64,000 nucleotides of DNA from Conexibacter arvalis (GTDB lineage: Bacteria; Actinomycetota; Thermoleophilia; Solirubrobacterales; Solirubrobacteraceae): positions 1,590,182 to 1,654,181 of the forward strand of contig NZ_JACHNU010000001.1 of the NCBI RefSeq assembly GCF_014199525.1, in the 5' to 3' direction. The notes beneath the pieces were generated by a model. It was given only the letters and a program-made list of their open reading frames with translations. It did not search any database and was not told the DNA's origin. The position numbers were made by a program, and so were the translations under genes. This document shows positions 26,193 to 34,929 of this stretch, piece after piece (position 1 is the first letter of the stretch; every line of letters starts with the position of its first letter).

Positions 26193-27426
26193 TCCGGGCG
26201 ACGACGCCCTGCTCGACGCCTTCGTGCGCGAGCTGAGCGGCTGGCGCTGCGTCGCGACCAGCCGCGAGCCGGCCCGGACGGCGGCGCGCCACGGCGTCGC
26301 GGCCGTCCAGGCGCGCGACCCCCGTCGGGTCGCCGGCGCGCTGCGCGGTGCCGACGCGCTCGTCCTCGCCGGCGGGACCGTCTTCAAGACGCTCGGGGGC
26401 GGAGCACCCGCCGAGCCGCCCGGCGGGCGCCATCCGCACGCCCTGCTGCGCAACGCGCTCGTGCTGGCCGCGACGGCGCGGCTGCTCGGCCGCCGCGTCG
26501 CGCTGCTCGGCGTCGGCGCCGGGCGGTTGGACGACCCGATCGCGCGGCGGCTGGCGCGCCTGCTCGTGCGGACCGCCGACCTGCTCGTGCTGCGCGACGA
26601 GGAGTCGGCGGCGACGCTCGCCGAGATCGGCGCGCCGACGCCGTTCCGCATCGGCGCCGACGCCGCCTGGCCGCTGCTCGGCGCGCCGCTGACGCCGATC
26701 CCCGCCGCCGCCCGCCGCGACGGCGCGATCGTCGTCGCGCTCGGTCGGCACGGGGGCGAGGCGGCGCTCGCCGGCCGGCTGGCCGAGGCGATCGCGGGCG
26801 CCGTCGGCGGCGGTGACGCCGGGGCCGCGCCCCGTCCTGGCGCGCTCGGGCCGTCGGCGGGTGGCGATGCCGGCGCGGTTGGCGCTGCCGGGGCCGGAGC
26901 GGCGAGGGGTGCGCCGACGCTCGTGCGCATTCAGCCGTGGCAGGTCGGCGACACGCTCGAGGATGCCGCCGGGCTCGACGACGAGAGCCACGCCCACCTG
27001 CTCGCGACGGCGCTGCGACGCCGCGGCGTCGGGGCGGAGGTCGTCCCGCCGCCGGCGACGCTGCGCGACGCGCGCGATCTCGTCGCGGGCGCGCGGCTGG
27101 TCGTCGCGACCCGCTTCCACGCGACGGTCGCGGCGGCCGCCGCCGGGACGCCGTTCCTCGCGATCGCCCACGAGCAGAAGCTGGCGGGACTGGCGCGGCG
27201 GCTCGGGCAGCCGTCGGTCGCCGCCGACGCGCCGGCGCCCACGCTCGCCGCGGCGCTCGCCGGCGCGCTTGCGCATCCGCCGGCGCCGCGGGCGGCGGTC
27301 GAGGAGCAGGTCGCCGCCGCGCGCGACGGCTTCCGCCTGCTGCGGCTGCTGCTGACCGGCGGGGCCGCCGACGAGGGCGACGACATCGGCGCCCTCCCGC
27401 TCGCGCCCGCGAGGTGGGCGGCATGA
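26152..27426 (+). CDS. Polysaccharide pyruvyl transferase family protein
   Basis: A 424-aa member of the polysaccharide pyruvyl transferase family (CsaB-like), which transfers pyruvate from phosphoenolpyruvate as a ketal onto a sugar. Seen motifs: LLAGAFGQRNPGDDALLDAF at the N-terminus, LAGGTVFKTLGG, LLGVGAGRLDDPIARR, and late VATRFHATVAAAAAGTPFLAIAHEQKLAGLARRLGQ, a strongly conserved family block. A Gly/Ala/Pro insertion occupies about residues 220-260. The GTG at 26152 is chosen to give the full N-terminal motif; it overlaps the upstream gene by 41 nt and the next gene by 4 (ATGA). It implies an acidic, pyruvylated polymer. Confidence 0.84.
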   Translation: MPSVLLAGAFGQRNPGDDALLDAFVRELSGWRCVATSREPARTAARHGVAAVQARDPRRVAGALRGADALVLAGGTVFKTLGGGAPAEPPGGRHPHALLRNALVLAATARLLGRRVALLGVGAGRLDDPIARRLARLLVRTADLLVLRDEESAATLAEIGAPTPFRIGADAAWPLLGAPLTPIPAAARRDGAIVVALGRHGGEAALAGRLAEAIAGAVGGGDAGAAPRPGALGPSAGGDAGAVGAAGAGAARGAPTLVRIQPWQVGDTLEDAAGLDDESHAHLLATALRRRGVGAEVVPPPATLRDARDLVAGARLVVATRFHATVAAAAAGTPFLAIAHEQKLAGLARRLGQPSVAADAPAPTLAAALAGALAHPPAPRAAVEEQVAAARDGFRLLRLLLTGGAADEGDDIGALPLAPARWAA

Positions 27427-30400
27427 GCGCCACGACGACGCGCGCCCCGGCCGAAGAGAGCAGGTCTCGGGGCGCTGAGCGACCTCAGACCTGCACAGCT
27501 GCCGGCGCACGCCGCTCGGCGGTCCGCGCGCTGGCGGGCGAGCAGCTCGGCGTCGCCGCCGGGCAGCTCGCCGCGGGCGCGGGCAACCTCGCCTTCTCGC
27601 TGCTTGCTGCGCGGCTGCTGGCGCCCGGCGCCTTCGCGGAGCTGGCCGCCTTCCTCGCGCTCTATCTGCTGCTGCACATGCCGCTCGCGAGCCTCAGCGC
27701 CGGCGGCGCGCTCGCACCCGACGCCGCGGCCGCCGCACGCCGGCGGCTGTGGAGGATCGGCGCGCTCGCCGGGCTGGCGATCGCGATTGCGTCGCCGCTG
27801 CTGAGCGCGGCGCTGAAGCTGCCGCCAGCGATCGTGCTCGCGCTCGCCGCCGCGGCGCCGGCCGCAGGCCCGATCGCGCTCGAGCGCGGCCGGCTGTACG
27901 GGCTGGGTCGCGGCCGCGGCGTCGTCGCGAGCCTGCTCGCCGAGCCGGCGGTGCGGCTGACGCTCGGCGTCGTCCTCGCCGCCCCGCTCGGCGCGACCGG
28001 CGGCGCCCTCGGCGTCGCCGCCGCCGGCTGGGCCGGCCTGCTCGTCGCGTGGTGGACCGGCCGCGCCGGCAGCGCGCCGAGCGCTCCAGCCCCCGCGCCG
28101 CCTGCCGCCGCGCCGCACGCCGGGGCCGCGCCGGCCACGCGCGCGTCGGGGGCGGGGGCGCCGGCCGACGCGCGGCGGGCGTGGTCGGCCGTCTCCGCGT
28201 TTCTGCTGCTCGCCGTGGTGCAGAGCCAGGACGTGCTGTTCGCGCAGGCGCTGCTGCCAGGTGGGGAGGCCGGACGGTTCGCGGTCGTCTCCGCGCTCGG
28301 CGGGATCGCGGCGTTCGCGACGACGACCGTGCCGCTGATGCTGCTGCCACGCGCCGCCGCCGGCGACCGCCGGGCGCTGCCGGTCGCGCTCGGAGTCGCA
28401 GCGCTGCTCGGCGCCGGCGCGACCGCAGTCGCCGCGCTCGCGCCGCCAGCTCTGCTCGACGCCGCCTTCGGCGACGACTACATCGGCATCGACGCGCTCG
28501 TCGGCCCGTACGTCGGGGCGATGGCGCTGCTGGGCGTCGCGCGCGTGCTCGTCGCCGACGCCTGCGCGCGCGGCCGCGGCCGAACGCTGCTCGCGCCGAT
28601 CGGCGCTGCGGTCGCGCTGCAGGCGCTGCTGCTGGCGACGACCGCCGACGACGCCGCCGGGATCGCGCGGGCGACCGTCACGACCGCCGCGCTGCTGACC
28701 GCCGCCCTGGCCGCCTCCGCGCTGCCGGGAGCCCGCCGCCGCACGCCCGCGACGGCGGCGGCCGCCGGGCCCACGGCGACGGTGGCGGCCGCCGCCGCGG
28801 GCGCGGTCACGCGGCTGCCGGGCGTCGCGGGCGCCGGCGCGGCCGCGGGCGCGCGCGGCGCCGGTCGCCGTGTCGCCTCCCGCGCCCGCGATCCGATCGT
28901 GCTGGCGCTTGCGACCGCGACGGCGGTCGCGCTGGGGCTGCGGCTGCTGGCGCTGCGCGGCATCTGGCTCGACGAGGCGACCTCGATCCATCAGGCCCAG
29001 ATGGGCCTCGGCGAGATGCTCGCCCAGCTCCGCGCGACCGACGTCCACCCGCCGCTGCACCACGTCACGCTGTGGGCGACGGTGCGCGTGATCGGCACCG
29101 GCGAGCTGGCGGTGCGGGTCCCGTCGCTGCTCGCCGGCACCGCGCTCGTGCCGCTGCTCTACCTGACCGCGCGCGACCTCTGGGATCGCCGCGCCGGCCT
29201 CGCCGCCGCGGCGCTGGGCGCGGTCGCGCCGTTCGCCGTCTGGTACTCGGCCGAGGCGCGGATGTACGCCTTCTTCATGCTGCTCGCGCTGCTCGCCGTG
29301 TGGGCGCAGGCGCGAATCCTGCGCGACCGCGACGCTCACGCTGCAGCCGCGGGCGACCGCGATGCACACGCCGCAGCCCGGGGCGACCGCGACCGCGGCG
29401 ACGCCGCCGGCGCGCCCGGCCGCCTGCGCGACTGGGCGCTCTACGCGCTCGCGACGATCCTGCTCCTGTACGACCAGTACTTCGCGGCGCTCGTCGTCGG
29501 CGTCCAGCAGGCCGCCTTCGCGCTCGCGCTGTGGAGCCGGCGCCGCGATCGCGCCGCCGCGCGCGCCTTCGCGATCCGCTGGCTCGGCAGCGCCGCGCTG
29601 ATCGTCGTCGCGCTGATCCCGCTGATCGGCTTCGCCCACGCCCAGTTCGCCGCCAACGAGGCGGCCGGCCGCGGCTTCGACTCGCCGGCGCAGGCCGGCG
29701 CCGGGGTCGCGCAGGGCGGGGCGGCGCAGCAGCCGTCGGTCTACGGCGCGATCACGAACCTGGTGTGGGCGATCTGGGGCTACCACTCCGACTCGGCGAT
29801 GGCCGCGCTGTCGGCGCTGTGGCCGTTCGGGATGCTGCTGGCGCTGCTGCTGCTCGGTCGCGGCCGCGCGCCGCGCACGCTGCTGATCGCCGCGGTCGCG
29901 GTCGTCCCGGCCGCCGCGCTGTTCGCGATCGGCATGCTGAAGCCGGCGCTGTTCGAGGTGCGCTACTTCATCGCCGCCGTCCCGATGCTGCTGCTGCTCG
30001 TCGCGCGTGCGCTGACGAGCTGGGCGACCGGCCGCGCCGCGACCGTCCTGCTCGTCGGCGCCTTCGCGGCGACGCTCGGCGCCGGCCTGCTCGACCAGCA
30101 GGTCAACGGCGCCAACCCGCGCCTCTACGACTTCCGCGGCGCGCTCGAAGCGGTCGAGCGCCGCGCGGGGCCGCACGACGTGTTGATCTACAACCCCGAC
30201 TACCTGACGGACGTGATCGGCTACTACGCGCCCGAGCTGAACGCGCAGCCGATGGGTCGCGACCTGCCGCAGCGCAGGGACGCGACCGTCTTCGTCCTCG
30301 GCAGCTTCCTCGACAAGCCGACGTTCGCCGCCTCCACCGGCGGCCTCGTCGCGAGCTTGAGACGGACGCGCAGACTGGTGCGCACGTGGGAGCTGGCGCA

Positions 30401-30431
30401 GGTGCGGGTGTGGGAGTTCCGCCGCAGATGA
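27423..30431 (+). CDS. Fusion of polysaccharide flippase-like and GT39 glycosyltransferase
   Basis: A 1002-aa protein in one uninterrupted frame. Residues about 30-440 resemble a Wzx/MATE-like oligosaccharide flippase: repeated paired hydrophobic helices, the FGDDYIGIDALVGPYVGAMALLGVARV region and no soluble domain. An Ala/Arg-rich linker (about 440-490) follows. Residues about 490-1002 are a GT39/PMT_2-type membrane glycosyltransferase with the catalytic IWLDEATSI loop, TDVHPPLHH and WYSAEARMYAFF. GT39-type enzymes use polyprenyl-phosphate sugars on the outer face of the membrane. The fusion would couple lipid-linked sugar export to transfer. The ATGA overlaps on both sides place it firmly in the operon. 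Confidence 0.85.
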   Translation: MSATTTRAPAEESRSRGAERPQTCTAAGARRSAVRALAGEQLGVAAGQLAAGAGNLAFSLLAARLLAPGAFAELAAFLALYLLLHMPLASLSAGGALAPDAAAAARRRLWRIGALAGLAIAIASPLLSAALKLPPAIVLALAAAAPAAGPIALERGRLYGLGRGRGVVASLLAEPAVRLTLGVVLAAPLGATGGALGVAAAGWAGLLVAWWTGRAGSAPSAPAPAPPAAAPHAGAAPATRASGAGAPADARRAWSAVSAFLLLAVVQSQDVLFAQALLPGGEAGRFAVVSALGGIAAFATTTVPLMLLPRAAAGDRRALPVALGVAALLGAGATAVAALAPPALLDAAFGDDYIGIDALVGPYVGAMALLGVARVLVADACARGRGRTLLAPIGAAVALQALLLATTADDAAGIARATVTTAALLTAALAASALPGARRRTPATAAAAGPTATVAAAAAGAVTRLPGVAGAGAAAGARGAGRRVASRARDPIVLALATATAVALGLRLLALRGIWLDEATSIHQAQMGLGEMLAQLRATDVHPPLHHVTLWATVRVIGTGELAVRVPSLLAGTALVPLLYLTARDLWDRRAGLAAAALGAVAPFAVWYSAEARMYAFFMLLALLAVWAQARILRDRDAHAAAAGDRDAHAAARGDRDRGDAAGAPGRLRDWALYALATILLLYDQYFAALVVGVQQAAFALALWSRRRDRAAARAFAIRWLGSAALIVVALIPLIGFAHAQFAANEAAGRGFDSPAQAGAGVAQGGAAQQPSVYGAITNLVWAIWGYHSDSAMAALSALWPFGMLLALLLLGRGRAPRTLLIAAVAVVPAAALFAIGMLKPALFEVRYFIAAVPMLLLLVARALTSWATGRAATVLLVGAFAATLGAGLLDQQVNGANPRLYDFRGALEAVERRAGPHDVLIYNPDYLTDVIGYYAPELNAQPMGRDLPQRRDATVFVLGSFLDKPTFAASTGGLVASLRRTRRLVRTWELAQVRVWEFRRR

Positions 30432-32050
30432 CGAGCAAGCCGACGAGACCCGCCGCGCCCGCCGGTCGCGCGGCGCCGCCCGCGGCGCCCGCCGCCGACC
30501 CGCGCCTGAACCCGCCGCCGTGGGAGGCCGCGCCGCCGCGCGCCCGCCATCGCCTGCGCGTGCGGCTGCTGATCGCGCTCGCGATCCCGCTGACGCTCTT
30601 CTACTTCACGTGGCTGCTGGCGCCGGAGCGGATCGGCAGCCCCGTGCTGTACGCGATCCTCGTCGCCGCGGAGCTGTTCAACGTCGCGCAGGCGGTCGGC
30701 TTCTGGTGGACCTGCTCGCGTGAGCGAGACCGGCAGCCGTGCGCCTGGAGCGGCCCGGCGAGACCGCAGGTCGACCTGCTCGTGCCGGTCTACGGCGAGC
30801 CGGTCGCGGTCGTCGAGCCGACGATCGCCGCCGCGGTCTCCCTGCCCGGCGCCGAGGTGCGCGTCCACCTGCTCGACGACGGCGGCGACGACGAGATGCG
30901 CGCGCTGGCGCAGCGCCACGGCGCCCGCTACGTGCGCCGCCCCCGCTCGACCGGCGCGAAGGCCGGCAACGTCAACGACGCGCTGCGCGACCTCGACGCG
31001 CCGTTCGTCGTCGTGCTCGACTGCGACCACGTTCCGCGGCGCGACTTCCTGACCGCGACGCTCGGCCACCTCCAGCGCGACCGACGCCTGGCCTTCGTGC
31101 AGACGCCGCAGCACTACGCCAACGCCGGCCGCGGCGGCGTCGCGGCCGCGGCGTGGAGCCAGCAGGCGCTCTTCTTCGGCGCGATCGCGCGCGGCAAGGA
31201 CGGCCACGACGCGATGTTCTGCTGCGGCACCAACGTCGTCTTCCGCCGCGCCGCGCTCGACGACGCCGGCGGCTTCCCCGAGGAGTCGCTGACGGAGGAC
31301 TTCGAGCTGTCGGTCCACCTGCACGAGCGCGGGTGGAGAACGGCCTACCTGCCGCGCGTGCTCGCCGACGGCCTCGGCCCCGAGGACATGGCCGCCTACG
31401 TCGGCCAGCAGTACCGCTGGGCGCGCGGCTGCCTCGGCGGGATCGCGACGGCGCTGCGGGCGAAGCTGCCGTGGCGACAGCGCGCCCACTACCTGCTGTC
31501 GGGGATGTACTTCCTGTCGGGCTGGACGCTGCTGGCGTACATGGCCTTCCCGGTCGTGCGGATCGCGACCGGCGCGCAGCCGCTCGCCGGCGCGACCGCC
31601 GACCTCTTCCTGCTCCACTTCGGCCCGTACTTCGGCCTGGCGCTGTGGATGGTCGCGCTCGCCGGCGGCGGCTCGTACCGCTTCTCGGCGTATGCGCTGC
31701 AGGCGGCGAGCGCGTGGATCCACGTCCACGCCTCGCTGGCCGCGCTGACGCGCCGGCGCGGCAGCTTCAAGGTGACGCCGAAGGAGGGCGACGGCGGCCG
31801 CCAGCCGCGCGCGGTCGCGATCCCGCTCGCGGTCGTCGCCGTCCTGCTCGGCGCCGCGCTGCTCGGCCTCGCGCGCGACCAGGGCCCGGCGACGCTCAAC
31901 AACGTCGCGTTCGCGCTGCTGCACGTCTGCGTGCTGATGAGCGGCGTCTGGCCGGCGCTGCGCGGCAGCGCCGCCGTCGCAGCGCGCGACGAGCGGCGCT
32001 CCGCCCCCGTCGCCGGCCACGCCGAGGAGGAAGCGAGGGCGGCGGCGTGA
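30428..32050 (+). CDS. Cellulose synthase-like membrane GT2
   Basis: A 540-aa processive-type family 2 glycosyltransferase. Two N-terminal helices (about 43-64 and 70-90) precede the cytoplasmic GT domain, which has D,D,D,QxxRW: DDGGD, DCDH, TEDFE and QQYRW. About five helices follow. There is no PilZ domain, so unlike bacterial BcsA it is not predicted to need cyclic di-GMP. It would polymerise and extrude a beta-glycan. It overlaps both neighbours by 4 nt, and the GH8 gene next to it copies the bcsA-bcsZ pairing. Confidence 0.87.
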   Translation: MTSKPTRPAAPAGRAAPPAAPAADPRLNPPPWEAAPPRARHRLRVRLLIALAIPLTLFYFTWLLAPERIGSPVLYAILVAAELFNVAQAVGFWWTCSRERDRQPCAWSGPARPQVDLLVPVYGEPVAVVEPTIAAAVSLPGAEVRVHLLDDGGDDEMRALAQRHGARYVRRPRSTGAKAGNVNDALRDLDAPFVVVLDCDHVPRRDFLTATLGHLQRDRRLAFVQTPQHYANAGRGGVAAAAWSQQALFFGAIARGKDGHDAMFCCGTNVVFRRAALDDAGGFPEESLTEDFELSVHLHERGWRTAYLPRVLADGLGPEDMAAYVGQQYRWARGCLGGIATALRAKLPWRQRAHYLLSGMYFLSGWTLLAYMAFPVVRIATGAQPLAGATADLFLLHFGPYFGLALWMVALAGGGSYRFSAYALQAASAWIHVHASLAALTRRRGSFKVTPKEGDGGRQPRAVAIPLAVVAVLLGAALLGLARDQGPATLNNVAFALLHVCVLMSGVWPALRGSAAVAARDERRSAPVAGHAEEEARAAA

Positions 32051-33375
32051 GGCGCGCGCTGCTCGCGATCGTCGCCGGGCTCGCCTTCGCGGCCGGCGTC
32101 GACGTCGGCGCCGGCGGCGGCCGTGAGCCGGGCGCGACGGGACCGCCTGTCCCGCCGCAGGTCCGCACCGCGGTCGAGCGCTTCTTCGACGGCTACGTGC
32201 GCGACGACGGCCGGGTCGTCCGCCGCGACCAGGGCGGCGACACCGTCAGCGAGGGGCAGGCGTACGCGCTGCTGCTCGCCGTCGCGGTCGGCGACGAGGA
32301 GCGTTTCGCGCGCGTCTGGCGCTGGACCCGCGACCACCTCCAGCGCTCCGACGGCACGCTCGCGTGGCGCTGGGAGCCGCCCGCGCGGCGGAGCGGCGCG
32401 GACGGCAGGAGAGACGCGGCCGGCGGGAGCGGCGCGGCGGGCGGGAGCGGCGCGGCCGACGGGAGCGGTGCCGCCGGCAGGAGCGGCGCGGCCGGCGGGA
32501 GCGGCGTGGCCGGCGAGAGCGGTGCCGCCGGCAGGAGCGGCGCGGCGGGCGGGAGCAGCGCGGCCGCCGCGCAGCGGGACCGCGAGCTGCCCGGCCCGGC
32601 CGCCGACGCCGACCTCGACGCGGCGCGGGCGCTCGCGCTCGCCGCGCGGCGCTTCGACGAGCCCGCGTACGGCCGCGCCGCCCGCGCGATCGGCCGGGCC
32701 GTGCTCACGCGCCAGACGGCGCGCGCGGTCGGCACGCGCGTGCTGGTCGCCGGCCCGTGGGCGCGGCGCGACGTCGTCGTCAACCCCTCCTACTTCTCCC
32801 CGCGCGCCTACTCCGCGCTCTTCGCGCTCGACGGCGACCGGCGCTGGAAGGCGCTGCGCGACTCCAGCGCGCGGATCGCTCGGCGCGTCCTCGACGGCCC
32901 CGCCGGCCTGCCGCCCGACTGGGCGAAGGTGCTGCCGTGGGGCGTCGTCCCGGTCGCTGCGCCGGCGACCGCCGCGGCCGCCGGCGCCGACTCCGCCGCC
33001 GCCGTGCCCTCCTACGGCTACGACGCGGTCCGCCTCCCGGTCCGCTACGCCGAGGCGTGCACCCCCGACCAGCGCGCGCTCGCGGCGCGGCCGTGGCCGG
33101 CGCTGCACGCCCACGCGGTCGCGACCGGCGGCGCCGTCCCTGCCGTCCAGGGCCTGGACGCGACGCCGCGCGCCGCCGGCTCCCACCCGGCCGCGCTCGT
33201 CGGCGCCGCGGCCGCCGCGCGCGCCGCCGGCGACGTCGGCGCCGGCGACCGCCTGCTCGACCGCGCCGACGCCGTCGCCGCCCGCGAGCCGACCTACTAC
33301 GGCGCCGCGTGGGCGGCGCTCGGCCGCGTGATGCTCGCGACGAGACTGCTCGGCCGCTGCGCCGGCTCCGGCTGA
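32047..33375 (+). CDS. Glycoside hydrolase family 8 (BcsZ-like endoglucanase)
   Basis: A 442-aa secreted or anchored endoglucanase. The GTG start at 32047 overlaps the synthase stop and gives a short signal-like N-terminus (RRALLAIVAGLAFAAGVDV). Family 8 landmarks: DTVSEGQAYALLLAV with the catalytic acid Glu, DADLDAARALALAARRFD with the conserved Asp, VVVNPSYFSPRAYSALFALDG, and TYYGAAWAALGRVML at the end. Just before the DADLDAA motif sits a Gly/Ser/Ala repeat of eight 18-bp units. In cellulose systems this hydrolase trims or unblocks the nascent chain; the same role is likely here. Confidence 0.85.
   Translation: MRRALLAIVAGLAFAAGVDVGAGGGREPGATGPPVPPQVRTAVERFFDGYVRDDGRVVRRDQGGDTVSEGQAYALLLAVAVGDEERFARVWRWTRDHLQRSDGTLAWRWEPPARRSGADGRRDAAGGSGAAGGSGAADGSGAAGRSGAAGGSGVAGESGAAGRSGAAGGSSAAAAQRDRELPGPAADADLDAARALALAARRFDEPAYGRAARAIGRAVLTRQTARAVGTRVLVAGPWARRDVVVNPSYFSPRAYSALFALDGDRRWKALRDSSARIARRVLDGPAGLPPDWAKVLPWGVVPVAAPATAAAAGADSAAAVPSYGYDAVRLPVRYAEACTPDQRALAARPWPALHAHAVATGGAVPAVQGLDATPRAAGSHPAALVGAAAAARAAGDVGAGDRLLDRADAVAAREPTYYGAAWAALGRVMLATRLLGRCAGSG
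32422..32565 (+). repeat. Eight-copy 18-bp coding minisatellite in GH8 gene
   Basis: Eight imperfect 18-bp units encode a six-residue repeat of the form G-G-S-G-A-A with single substitutions (D, R, E, V). It interrupts the GH8 domain between the catalytic Glu segment and the DADLDAA segment. Unit length keeps the frame. Confidence 0.85.
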
Positions 33376-33394
33376 CGCGCCGCCGTCGCGGCGC

Positions 33395-33496
33395 GCCCGC
33401 CCGCGGCCGCCCTCCGCGACTGCGCCGTCCCGACTCGCCCGCCCGCGGCCGCCCTCCGCGACTGCGCCGTCCCGACTCGCCCGCCCGCGGCCGCCC
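33395..33496. repeat. 42-bp tandem direct repeats after exopolysaccharide operon
   Basis: Two identical 42-bp units (33395-33436 and 33437-33478) and a partial third lie between the GH8 stop and the next transporter gene. They are extremely GC-rich. No start codon or conserved product is associated on either strand. The rest of this 220-nt gap shows nothing else apart from the ribosome binding site near 33581. Confidence 0.85.
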
Positions 33497-33595
33497 GCCG
33501 CGGCAGCGCCGCCCCGCCGCCGCCCGGCCGGCTCCGGCGCTGGGTTGACCGCTCGGCTCGCGGGTACACCTCGCATGAACGAGGAGGAGGTCCCC

Positions 33596-34924
33596 ATGTA
33601 CGCAGGAACGCGGAGCCGGTGGCTGCTGGCCGTCGGCGTGAGCGCGGTCGTCCTCGGCGTCGCCGGCTGCGGCAGCGACGACGATGAGGGGGGAGGGGGC
33701 GGGACCGCGACGACGGGCACGGGCGCCGCGGCCGAGGCACCGGCCGACACGTCTTTCGACCAGACGATCGGCGTGCTGCTCCCGCTCACCGGCGACCTGT
33801 CGCCGTTCGGCGCGCCCGGCAGAAAGGCGGCCGATCTCGCGGTCGCGCAGGTCGAGCAGGCGACGAGAGCCGGCGGTGTCGAGACGACCGTCTCGACCAC
33901 GTCGGCCGACACCGAGTCGAGCCCGCAGGCGGCGGTCCAGGCGGCGCGGCAGCTGATCTCCGGCGGCGCGACCTGCCTCGCCGGCCCGTGGGCGTCGTCG
34001 GAGACGCTCGCGGTCGCCGAGTCGGTCGCCTCGCGGCAGAGAACGCCGATCGTGTCGCCGTCGTCGACCGACGCGGCGATCACCGACCTCGACGACGACG
34101 GCTTCGTCTGGCGCACGGCCCCGTCGGACAACCTGCAGTCGAGAGCGCTCGCCGACACGGTCGAGCAGGAGCTGGGCGGCACCGACTTCACGATCTCGCT
34201 CGCCGCCCGCAACGACGCCTACGGCCAGGGCTTCATCGAGAAGTTCAGAGAGGCGTGGGAGGCGAAGGGCGGCAGAACGACCGGCCCGGTCCTCTACGAC
34301 CCGGAGCAGCCGAACTACAACTCCGAGGCGGCCGAGATCGTCCAGGGCAGACCGGACGCCTACGTCATCATCGACTTCTTCGAGACGTACGGGAAGATGG
34401 GAGCCTCGCTGGTCCGCACCGGCGAGTTCGACGCCGGCAGACTGTTCACCGCCGACGGCCTGGCGTCGGACAGAATCCCCGACACGATCCCGGCGAGAGC
34501 GCTGATCGGCGCCCGCGGCACGCGGCCGGGCACGCCCGAGTCCGGCGCCGTCGTCGAGGAGTTCGCGCGGATCTACAGAGAGGCCGGCGGCGCGCCACGC
34601 CAGACCTTCGACGCGCAGAACTTCGACGCGACGATGCTCTGCTACCTGGCGGCGCTGGCGGCCGGCTCGACCGACGGCACCGACATCTCCGAGCAGCTGC
34701 AGGCGGTCTCCGCGCCGCCCGGCAGAAAGTTCACCTTCATGGAGCTGGCCGACGGGATCAGAATGATCGCCGCCGGCGAGGAGGTCGACTTCGACGGCGT
34801 CACCGGCCCGATCGACTTCGACGCGAACGGCGACCCGACCGCCGCGACCTACGAGGTCTACAGATACGGCCCCGACGGCGTCCTCAGAGTCGAGCGCCAG
34901 TTCGAGGCGAGAGCGGCGGAGTAG
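33596..34924 (+). CDS. Branched-chain amino acid ABC transporter binding lipoprotein
   Basis: A 442-aa LivJ/LivK-type solute-binding protein. The ATG at 33596 follows a GAGGAGGAGG site; an in-frame ATG at 33575 is an alternative with a TACACC box 4 nt upstream. The signal peptide ends in LGVAGCGS (lipobox), followed by an acidic/Gly linker. The binding domain starts IGVLLPLTGDLSPFG and contains IVSPSSTDAAITD and LAARNDAYGQGF, classic family blocks. Arg is encoded mainly by AGA, as in the sulfate binding protein. It hands ligand to the permease pair encoded next. Ligand identity (Leu/Ile/Val, amide or urea) is open. Confidence 0.9.
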   Translation: MYAGTRSRWLLAVGVSAVVLGVAGCGSDDDEGGGGGTATTGTGAAAEAPADTSFDQTIGVLLPLTGDLSPFGAPGRKAADLAVAQVEQATRAGGVETTVSTTSADTESSPQAAVQAARQLISGGATCLAGPWASSETLAVAESVASRQRTPIVSPSSTDAAITDLDDDGFVWRTAPSDNLQSRALADTVEQELGGTDFTISLAARNDAYGQGFIEKFREAWEAKGGRTTGPVLYDPEQPNYNSEAAEIVQGRPDAYVIIDFFETYGKMGASLVRTGEFDAGRLFTADGLASDRIPDTIPARALIGARGTRPGTPESGAVVEEFARIYREAGGAPRQTFDAQNFDATMLCYLAALAAGSTDGTDISEQLQAVSAPPGRKFTFMELADGIRMIAAGEEVDFDGVTGPIDFDANGDPTAATYEVYRYGPDGVLRVERQFEARAAE

Positions 34925-34929
34925 CGGCG

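Noticed and set aside
26937-30431. Frameshift or false merge in the flippase-GT39 gene
   Set aside because: The frame is continuous with strong third-position GC throughout and an intact linker, and both ends overlap neighbours by 4 nt. A real fusion fits better.
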